From Candidatus Zixiibacteriota bacterium (GTDB lineage: Bacteria; Zixibacteria; MSB-5A5; GN15; FEB-12): a stretch of DNA of 19,106 nt. Below are positions 13,171 to 19,106 of the stretch, piece by piece (the first letter of the stretch is position 1; each line of letters starts with the position of its first letter). The stretch spans positions 1 through 19,106 of the forward strand of contig JAMPYH010000008.1 in assembly GCA_023700785.1 (NCBI GenBank), given 5' to 3'. A program made the position numbers and the translations under genes. The notes beneath the pieces are model-generated. The model ran no database searches and was not told the DNA's origin. It saw only the letters and a list, made by a program, of their open reading frames with translations.

Positions 13171-14634
13171 CTATTCGTTACGCAATGCCTCGACCGGGTC
13201 CACACGGGCGGCCCGAGACGCTGGATAGTGACCGGCGATCAAACTAACGGACAAGCCCAGAGCCAGGGCCGCGACGATCAGCCATATCGGCAGGGCGAAC
13301 GGGTCGAACCCATGGATCCCCTCTTTGGCCATAAACATCTGCGCGACTTCCGATGCTACTCGTGTGATGATCCATCCCACAAGTATCCCGAGGATCGACC
13401 CGGCCAAACCGATCACTGCCGATTCGGTCAAAAACAGGAACTTGATATCCCGTTCGTCAGCGCCAAGGGACTTGAGTACGCCGATCTCACGCCGCCGCTC
13501 CAGCACCGACATGACCATGGTATTGATGATCCCCAGCGAGGCGGTCACCAGCGCGATGATCCCAACCACCGCCAGCGCCAGGTCGAAATAGAGGAAGAAC
13601 TTCTTCATCTCCTCGAACTGCTCCGCGAAACTGAACGGACGGAACCCCTTTGCCTTAACTGAATCCATGATCGGCGTGATGAGCACTTTGGGGTCGATAT
13701 CGAGCGTGACATGACCAAATGTGCGGGCATCTCCCTGGTCTGACGAAAGAAACATCTGTCCTGACGCCAGCGCGGCCATCATTTCGGTCGGATCGCCGCT
13801 GAAAACTCCGGCCGAGAGTCTGCGGCCGACCGCATCCGAGACGATCACCGACGCGATATTCCGTTCCTGCGGACCCGAGGAGTTTAGAACACCGACAACC
13901 ATGAGAGTCTCCAACACGATATCGGGAGCCTGCATATATCCTTTGAGGAACTGCGACATCGCGTTGTTAAGCTCCGAGCGAAGAAGGCGTTCGGTGTAGG
14001 GGCGGTGAAGCAACGAATCAAACGCTATCTCGCGCAGACGCTTGCGAACATACTCGCGATCGGGTGGAAGGATTCGGGCGAGTCCGCTGTCGACGCTCGA
14101 TATTCGCACTTTGAGGATCAAGGTATCGTTCAGAACAGAATCCGGCTCGAGCATCCCCACTGTTGTGAGGAAACGGCTCGAGACGATCGCTTCATGGCAC
14201 GAGTCGGAAGAAAGCAGCCTGCCTGCCCTGATCTCCGAGAACATTTTTGTTCTGAGCGCCTGCTGGGAGAGCGCCTGGGCTCGGGATTCAAAGATCGAGT
14301 CGCCAAATGTCGCGGTCGCGGTGAATGATTCATACGGATAAGCCAGTCGTACGCCGGGCAGTTTCGAGAGTTCCTCCAATACGGCTTTATCCAGCAAGCG
14401 CGGCGGGATGGTGTCTTTCTCGGGGTCAGGGGCTATCGGATAAACCTGAACGGTGTAGAACAGCCCAAGTTTCTCAAACTGTTCTTCGATATACTCTTCG
14501 TTGCCGGCGCCAAACGACAGCATCGCGACAAATGTCGCGATCGCGATCACTACCCCGGCAATGGTCAGCGAGGTGCGGAGCTTCAGCCGGGTCAGGTTGC
14601 CGCCGGAGATGGAGAGCGAGTCGTACAGTTTCAC
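13171..14634 (-). CDS. MacB/FtsX-type ABC transporter permease
   Basis: A 487-residue inner-membrane permease. After a short cytoplasmic start comes TM1 (TSLTIAGVVIAIATFVAML), then a large extracytoplasmic MacB-PCD-like domain (~residues 45-345), then three FtsX-type helices: FDLALAVVGIIALVTASLGI, ESAVIGLAGSILGILVGWII and a last helix before PASRAARVDPVEALRNE. The ERRREIGVLKSLGA coupling loop and the final PVEALR are family hallmarks. These transporters act mechanically on periplasmic substrates (lipoproteins, peptides, antibiotics) and do not import solutes. The GTG start overlaps the stop of the ATPase gene by 1 base, so they form one transporter. No membrane fusion protein is encoded next to it, so the substrate is unknown. 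Confidence 0.92.
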   Translation of the reverse strand: MKLYDSLSISGGNLTRLKLRTSLTIAGVVIAIATFVAMLSFGAGNEEYIEEQFEKLGLFYTVQVYPIAPDPEKDTIPPRLLDKAVLEELSKLPGVRLAYPYESFTATATFGDSIFESRAQALSQQALRTKMFSEIRAGRLLSSDSCHEAIVSSRFLTTVGMLEPDSVLNDTLILKVRISSVDSGLARILPPDREYVRKRLREIAFDSLLHRPYTERLLRSELNNAMSQFLKGYMQAPDIVLETLMVVGVLNSSGPQERNIASVIVSDAVGRRLSAGVFSGDPTEMMAALASGQMFLSSDQGDARTFGHVTLDIDPKVLITPIMDSVKAKGFRPFSFAEQFEEMKKFFLYFDLALAVVGIIALVTASLGIINTMVMSVLERRREIGVLKSLGADERDIKFLFLTESAVIGLAGSILGILVGWIITRVASEVAQMFMAKEGIHGFDPFALPIWLIVAALALGLSVSLIAGHYPASRAARVDPVEALRNE

Positions 14635-15344
14635 TATTGGACTCCCGCGATACTATCCGCATCGACGATCTTGCCGTAGTGCATCTTGATGATCCGTCCG
14701 GCATGCTGTTTCGCCAGTTCAACATCATGTGTCACGACAACCACGGTCAACCCTTCGAGGCTCAACTGCCGGAGCAGGGCGACTATCTGACGGGAGTTAT
14801 CCTGATCGAGATTTCCCGTCGGTTCATCGGCAAATAGAACCACCGGGCGCTTTACCAGGGCGCGGGCGATAGCGACACGCTGCTGTTCGCCGCCGGAAAG
14901 ATCGCTGGGACGATGGCTCATGCGCTCTTTGAGGCCCAGCGTCTCAAGCATCGCGGCCGCACGATCCTTGCGTTCATTCCGCGGGACCCCGTTGAAGTAC
15001 ATCGCCAATTCGACATTCTCCAACGCCGTGCGATGGTGGACCAGGTTAAACGACTGAAAGACCATCCCAACTTTGTGAGCGCGGTAAACTGCCAGTTCAC
15101 GGCGGGAATAGGCATCCAGGTTAACCCCTTCGAACTCGATCCTCCCGGAAGTGGGACTGTCCAGACCGGCGACCAGATTCAGCAGTGTCGATTTACCCGA
15201 GCCTGAAGACCCCACCAGCGCCAGAAACTCGTTGGGATACACATCGATAGAGACATTATCCACCGCTCGGATCTCCTGCGGTCCGCGACGGTAGATCCGG
15301 CTCAACGAATGGGTACGTATGATCGGGGAAGCGATGTTGGTCAT
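14634..15344 (-). CDS. MacB/LolD-type ABC transporter ATP-binding protein
   Basis: A 236-residue ATPase of the MacB/LolD/FtsE type. Walker A is GSSGSGKST (45-53), signature LSGGEQQRVAIARAL, Walker B VVLFADEPTGNLD and H-loop VVVVTHD. VGMVFQSFNLVHHRTALENVELAM is the family's Q-loop region. ATG 15344 is chosen because the preceding in-frame residues are not family-like and the normal N-terminus (IIRTHSLSRIYRRG) follows. It powers the adjacent permease. Its promoter should lie in the divergent spacer; TTGCCA with TACCTA 17 bases later on the minus strand is only a weak candidate. Confidence 0.95.
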   Translation of the reverse strand: MTNIASPIIRTHSLSRIYRRGPQEIRAVDNVSIDVYPNEFLALVGSSGSGKSTLLNLVAGLDSPTSGRIEFEGVNLDAYSRRELAVYRAHKVGMVFQSFNLVHHRTALENVELAMYFNGVPRNERKDRAAAMLETLGLKERMSHRPSDLSGGEQQRVAIARALVKRPVVLFADEPTGNLDQDNSRQIVALLRQLSLEGLTVVVVTHDVELAKQHAGRIIKMHYGKIVDADSIAGVQ

Positions 15345-15652
15345 CGATTTATGGTACGCAAGACTCACGCAATAGGTAATGAAAAACTGATAATTTGGCA
15401 AAGCAGCAGGTGAAGAAATTCACTACCGCGGGCAACATCGGACGGAGAAATTGCGTATCTTGTACAGAATGGAAGGTTTGGTTGTCTCTGTTGTCCGCGG
15501 TCAATCACGACCAATTGTGTTGTGTTTGCCGGTCTTCTCGCTTGCGAACACTCCACGCTTTCCGACCTCAAAACGTGCGTTCACCTCGACTGACCAGAAT
15601 TGTCAAACATGCGATTTAAAATAAGCAACTGCTCACGCAAAGGAGTCATGCA
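15345..15652. other. Divergent intergenic spacer (308 bases)
   Basis: This spacer separates the ABC transporter (minus) from the M16 peptidase (plus) and should hold both promoters. I see no strong sigma70 promoter on either strand. There are only weak partial matches: TTGTCA at 15600-15605 with TAAGCA at 15622-15627 on the plus strand. A small inverted repeat GTGAA-GAAA-TTCAC occurs at 15410-15423. No convincing gene, tRNA or terminator is visible; the short open frame at 15395-15619 lacks a ribosome-binding site and coding character. Confidence 0.6.
15641..15645 (+). promoter_or_regulatory. Shine-Dalgarno deciding the M16 peptidase start
   Basis: AGGAG lies 7 bases before GTG 15653. A nearer ATG at 15648 is only 2 bases away and opens a frame that stops after two codons (ATG CAG TGA), so GTG 15653 is the real start. 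Confidence 0.75.
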
Positions 15653-18358
15653 GTGAAAAGGATTCTACTACTTGCCGGGATCGGATTGCTGCTGGCAGCG
15701 GCGTCGGTCATGGCGCAGGAAACTCCTCAGCTTAAGTCTGAGAAGTATGTTCTCCCCAACGGACTCGAAGTAGTCCTGCACGAGGATCACTCCATACCGA
15801 TGGTATCGGTCAATGTCTGGTATCATGTCGGCTCAAAGAACGAGAAACCGGGACGCACCGGTTTTGCTCACCTGTTCGAGCATATGATGTTCCAGGGGTC
15901 GAAACACTTCAATGACGATTTTTTCATGCCGATCGAAAAAGTCGGCGGCGACGCCAACGGCTCGACCTCGGAAGATCGCACGAACTATTGGGAGAATGTT
16001 CCTTCCGAATATCTCGATATGGCGCTTGCCATGGAATCGGATCGGATGGGACATCTCCTTGAAGTTCTGACCCAGGAGCGGCTGGACAACCAGCGCGATG
16101 TGGTCAAGAACGAGCGGCGCCAGGGGGTCGAAAACGCACCGTATGGTGTCCAGGAAGATGTTCTTCCAGAATTGCTCTACCCGATGGGGCACCCGTATTC
16201 CTGGTCGGTGATCGGAAGCATGGCTGATCTGAGCGCTGCCTCGGTTGACGATGTCAAGGAGTTCTTCAGAAAGTACTATTCGCCGAGTAACGCGTCGCTG
16301 TGCGTGACCGGCGACTTCGAGACCGCGGCAATAAAGCCGTTGATCGAAAAATACTTCGCGTCTATCCCGGCCGGTCCGCCGGTCGAACGGGTCAAAAACT
16401 ACATACCCAGCATTAATAGTGTCCGTCGGGCCGTCGCCGAAGATGAAGTAGAACTCCCAATGGTAATCATGGCGTGGCATACTCCAGCCTACTACGCTCC
16501 CGGCGACGCTGAGGCTGATCTCCTGGCCGACGTGCTCGGAACTGGTATGAATTCACGCCTGAATGAGGCGCTGGTTTACCGGCTGCAGATCGCGGACCAA
16601 CTGTATGTTTACCAGGCGTCGCGCGAACTGGGCAGCCAGTTCACCATTCAGGCGACCGCCAAGCCCGGCCACACGGCCGAGGAGATTGAAGCCGCCATTG
16701 ATGTCGAGTTGACCAGGCTTCTCCGTGATGGTATCACCGCCAAAGAACTTGGCCGAGCCAAGACCAATTGGGAGGTCTCTTTCGTTCGCCGACTGCAAAA
16801 TATCGGCGGCTTCGGCGGCAAAGCGGACATCCTGAACCAGTACAATGTCATGCTGGGCTCACCCGATAAACTTGAATGGGATATGAATCGTTACCGCGGC
16901 GCCACGGTTCAATCTGTCAACGAATTCGCCCGAACCTACCTCAACTTGAACAATCGCGGCATTCTCCATATCGTGCCGCAAGGAAAATTGACCGCGTCAA
17001 CTGAACCGGACCGTTCCATCGCGCCGGTCGTCGGGGCCGAAAGATCGTTCGTCGCGCCAACCATTCAGAGTGCCACCCTTGCCAACGGCCTGCAGATCCT
17101 CCTGGTCGAAGATCATCGCTTGCCGCTGATCGATATGCAGGTGATGGTTGAGCGCGGCTGGGTCGCCGATCCTGCCGGTAAATTCGGACTGTCCTCGCTG
17201 ACGGCCGACATGCTGGATGAAGGGCTCAAAAAACTGAACGCGCTCCAGATCGCTGACACGGTTCGCCTGCTCGGCGCAAACCTGTACGCCGGATCAGGAT
17301 ATGACGAGTCGCACGTTTCGCTCAATGTGCTCAAGCGCAATTTCGCCCCGGCTCTCGGTCTGGTCGCTGAAATGATCCTCGCGCCGGCGTTTCCGCAGGC
17401 GGAGCTTGATCGCCTGAAAAACGAACGGCTCGCGACGATAGAGTCGATGAAAGCGGAGCCGCGCCAGCTTGCCAGCGCGACCTTCCGAGCCAAGATCTAC
17501 GGCGCGGATAGTCCCTATGGCCAGCCGACCAATGGCGTGGGAACCGACGCTTCTCTCGCGGCGATCACACGCGACGATCTGGTCGCATTCTACTCCGGAA
17601 ATTACATGCCCAATCTGACTACCATCGCGATCACCGGCGACATTACGTTGGCCGAAGCTAAAGCCATGATCGAGAAGTCGTTCGGCAGCTGGAAATCCGG
17701 TACTCCCACGGAACTTCCAGAGCCGACTCCGGTCGCTTACACCGCTCCCACCGTTTTTATCGTCGATAAACCGGGAGCCCAACAATCGATGATCATGGCG
17801 GGGTATGCGTCGATGTCCCCATCGGATCCGGATTACCTGCCGTTCCAGGTCTTCAACAGCCGTCTCGGCGGTGACTTTACGAGCCGCATTAATATGAACC
17901 TGAGGGAAGACAAGGGCTTCACCTACGGGACGTATTCCTATATCGGCGGCGATAAAGTAAGCTCACCGTTTGCGGTGGTCGCTCCGGTTCAGGCCCAGAG
18001 CACCAAAGAGGCGCTGGTTGAGATCCTCAAAGAACTTCGCGAAGTGGTCACCACTCGGCCGCTGACCGATGAAGAGTTGGCTGATGCCAAGGTCTCGATG
18101 CTGAAAGCCTTCCCGCAAGGATTCCAGAATATCTCCGGTATTACGCGCCAATTGACCGGTATCGCGATGTTTGATCGTCCGTTGGACTACTGGCAGACTC
18201 GAGCCCAGCGGATCAGCGGGATCGATCAGGCCAAGATCAAGGAGGTCGCGGCCAAAGGGGTTCGGCCGAACGATCTGGTGATCGTCATTGTGGGAGACAA
18301 GGCCAAGATCGAGGCGGGCATCAAAGAACTTGGCATCGGCCAAGTCACCAGCCTGTAG
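15653..18358 (+). CDS. Secreted M16-family zinc metallopeptidase, two-domain
   Basis: A 901-residue exported peptidase. The signal peptide (KRILLLAGIGLLLAAASVMA, then QE) directs it to the periplasm or outside. The N-terminal half is catalytic, with the inverted zinc motif HLFEH (His73, Glu76, His77) and the third ligand Glu154 in KNERRQ, at exactly the HxxEH-x76-E spacing of family M16. The second half repeats the fold without the zinc motif (the matching stretch is SSLTADMLDEGL) but keeps the LREDKGFTYG Arg/Tyr region that helps bind substrate. This is the pitrilysin/processing-peptidase-like fused architecture common in secreted bacterial M16 enzymes that degrade peptides. It has its own ribosome-binding site and terminator, so it is probably monocistronic. 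Confidence 0.95.
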   Translation: MKRILLLAGIGLLLAAASVMAQETPQLKSEKYVLPNGLEVVLHEDHSIPMVSVNVWYHVGSKNEKPGRTGFAHLFEHMMFQGSKHFNDDFFMPIEKVGGDANGSTSEDRTNYWENVPSEYLDMALAMESDRMGHLLEVLTQERLDNQRDVVKNERRQGVENAPYGVQEDVLPELLYPMGHPYSWSVIGSMADLSAASVDDVKEFFRKYYSPSNASLCVTGDFETAAIKPLIEKYFASIPAGPPVERVKNYIPSINSVRRAVAEDEVELPMVIMAWHTPAYYAPGDAEADLLADVLGTGMNSRLNEALVYRLQIADQLYVYQASRELGSQFTIQATAKPGHTAEEIEAAIDVELTRLLRDGITAKELGRAKTNWEVSFVRRLQNIGGFGGKADILNQYNVMLGSPDKLEWDMNRYRGATVQSVNEFARTYLNLNNRGILHIVPQGKLTASTEPDRSIAPVVGAERSFVAPTIQSATLANGLQILLVEDHRLPLIDMQVMVERGWVADPAGKFGLSSLTADMLDEGLKKLNALQIADTVRLLGANLYAGSGYDESHVSLNVLKRNFAPALGLVAEMILAPAFPQAELDRLKNERLATIESMKAEPRQLASATFRAKIYGADSPYGQPTNGVGTDASLAAITRDDLVAFYSGNYMPNLTTIAITGDITLAEAKAMIEKSFGSWKSGTPTELPEPTPVAYTAPTVFIVDKPGAQQSMIMAGYASMSPSDPDYLPFQVFNSRLGGDFTSRINMNLREDKGFTYGTYSYIGGDKVSSPFAVVAPVQAQSTKEALVEILKELREVVTTRPLTDEELADAKVSMLKAFPQGFQNISGITRQLTGIAMFDRPLDYWQTRAQRISGIDQAKIKEVAAKGVRPNDLVIVIVGDKAKIEAGIKELGIGQVTSL

Positions 18359-18384
18359 ATCCCCAACCGATTTGGTGAATACTG

Positions 18385-18416
18385 CCCCGGCGACCACTCG
18401 CCGGGGTTCTTTTTTT
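18385..18416 (+). terminator. Rho-independent terminator of the M16 peptidase gene
   Basis: A perfect 9-bp GC-rich stem CCCCGGCGA / TCGCCGGGG with a 4-base loop is followed by TTCTTTTTTT. It lies 26 bases after the stop codon. Confidence 0.95.
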
Positions 18417-18487
18417 GAGTTTCAAACAACAGAATGCGACGATTATCGAAGCACAAATGTAGAATAGAAAACTCAAGTCCCAAGCTC

Positions 18488-18493
18488 GGGAGG
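18488..18493 (+). promoter_or_regulatory. Shine-Dalgarno of the small secreted protein
   Basis: GGGAGG lies 6 bases before ATG 18500. It supports this start over the in-frame ATG at 18434, which would place 22 charged residues before the signal peptide. Confidence 0.75.
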
Positions 18494-18499
18494 TACGCT

Positions 18500-18976
18500 A
18501 TGAAAGCCATGTTGCTGTTGCTGACAGCCCTCGTGCTCCTCGCCGGTTTTTCAGTATCATCTGAAACTCAGACGCCCGGCGCTTCCGCGCTTCGTTCTCT
18601 GCTCCAAAACCACCGCTCCACAAATTGCGGCATCGATAAGCTGGACGACGAAGAACTGACCAACTTCGTCACCTTGCTCGGCACGCGCAGGGAATTCTCA
18701 TTCCTCAATGAATCCGCCCGGCAGTATATGCGACGCCAGGGCTGGACGCCGATAGAGGTCATAGGTTATCAGCCTGACACCACGATTGCGGCGATGTCGG
18801 ACGATGTGCTGATGCTGGTCGTGCGCGAGGGAAGACTCTACGCGATGGAGCCGCCAATGGGGGAAGATGCCTGGATGACCGGGCTCTATTGGTCCAAGGA
18901 TACCTTTATCAGCACATGGGAAGTGATCAGTCCAACCGGGGAAGTTGAACATTGCGGTATAAGTGAGCTGGAGTAG
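18500..18976 (+). CDS. Secreted protein of unknown function, 158 residues
   Basis: I do not recognise a family. The N-terminus is a clear Sec signal peptide (MKAMLLLLTALVLLAGFSVSS). The mature part is about 137 residues, mixed helix and strand and mildly acidic. It contains only two Cys, Cys43 and Cys152, both in a CGI context (NCGIDKL near the start, HCGISEL at the end), so a disulfide joining the two ends is plausible in the periplasm. Other visible segments are LTNFVTLLGTRREFSFL, YMRRQGWTPIEVIGY and WMTGLYWSKDTFISTWEVI. A possible -10 (TAGAAT, 18460-18465) lies upstream without a good -35. The gene is bounded by terminators on both sides, so it is a single-gene unit. Confidence 0.8.
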   Translation: MKAMLLLLTALVLLAGFSVSSETQTPGASALRSLLQNHRSTNCGIDKLDDEELTNFVTLLGTRREFSFLNESARQYMRRQGWTPIEVIGYQPDTTIAAMSDDVLMLVVREGRLYAMEPPMGEDAWMTGLYWSKDTFISTWEVISPTGEVEHCGISELE

Positions 18977-18997
18977 GGAGTTCCGTTTTATACGCAG

Positions 18998-19033
18998 CAA
19001 AGCCGCTGGTGTTGGCTTCCAGCGGCTTTGTTT
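18998..19033 (+). terminator. Rho-independent terminator of the small secreted protein gene
   Basis: A perfect 12-bp stem CAAAGCCGCTGG / CCAGCGGCTTTG with a 9-base loop is followed by TTTCGTT. The remaining bases to the window end hold no recognisable gene; an AGAGAC / GTCTCT pair at about 19037-19066 is too loosely spaced to interpret. Confidence 0.9.
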
Positions 19034-19106
19034 CGTTAGAGACAAAAATGAAGCGAAATGGTCTCTTTATCTTGATACGAATGACTCCACAAAATCGTGC
19101 AAATCA

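Noticed and set aside
13165..13662. A 165-residue + strand open frame
   Set aside because: It lies wholly antisense to the MacB-type permease and its basic, low-hydrophobic composition is that of a shadow frame.
14325..14837. A 170-residue + strand open frame
   Set aside because: It is antisense to the ABC permease and ATPase, both with full motifs; the composition is Arg/Ser-rich and unlike a real protein.
15395..15619. A 74-residue open frame in the divergent spacer
   Set aside because: It has no ribosome-binding site, unusual composition and no family pattern; the spacer is better explained as regulatory.
1..19106. CRISPR array, insertion sequence, prophage or tRNA
   Set aside because: I looked for regularly spaced repeats, terminal inverted repeats, transposase motifs and cloverleaf structures and saw none.

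Overview
The window is about 19.1 kb of dense bacterial chromosome with moderately high GC and many short overlaps between genes. Two secreted proteins carry C-terminal modules typical of the FCB group: a FlgD-like / type IX sorting-type tail (core NYPNPFNP) at 2-760, and a CC-x3-TGNVNG repeat pair related to dockerins in the metallophosphatase at 11911-13056. From memory, this combination is common in candidate phylum Zixibacteria and its relatives. The assignment is an inference; no rRNA or tRNA is present to confirm it.

Layout: (1) The 3' end of a secreted protein gene, closed by a terminator (787-813). (2) An iron-uptake operon on the + strand: a Fur-family repressor, a small lipoprotein c-type cytochrome, FeoA, FeoB and a 52-residue FeoB-associated Cys-containing membrane protein. 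A sigma70-type promoter and a palindrome resembling a Fur box lie just upstream of fur, so the operon is probably autoregulated by iron. (3) A long, tightly packed + strand run behind a candidate promoter at 4497-4524: ecfT, truA, transaldolase, purB, psd, pssA, purS, purQ, a DUF4321 membrane protein, tatA and an uncharacterised 151-residue protein, ending at a strong terminator (11496-11525). Most junctions overlap by 1-14 bases, which suggests translational coupling. The run mixes transporter, RNA modification, sugar phosphate, purine and phospholipid functions, so it looks like a housekeeping superoperon and not one pathway.

(4) A minus-strand block at 11531-15344: a MacB-type ABC ATPase and permease, then a secreted metallophosphatase coupled to a VOC/glyoxalase-fold protein. 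(5) A 308-base divergent spacer. (6) On the + strand, a secreted 901-residue M16 zinc peptidase with its own terminator, then a 158-residue secreted protein of unknown function with its own terminator, then the end of the window.

The most interesting part is the iron operon. It contains a Fur-controlled lipoprotein cytochrome with one haem motif and no Met or second His available as a distal ligand. Its FeoB has an extra segment of about 100 residues that should face the periplasm, and a tiny Cys-x2-Cys membrane protein follows. Together these suggest redox handling of iron on the periplasmic side of the Fe(II) channel. No CRISPR array, mobile element, tRNA or rRNA was seen.
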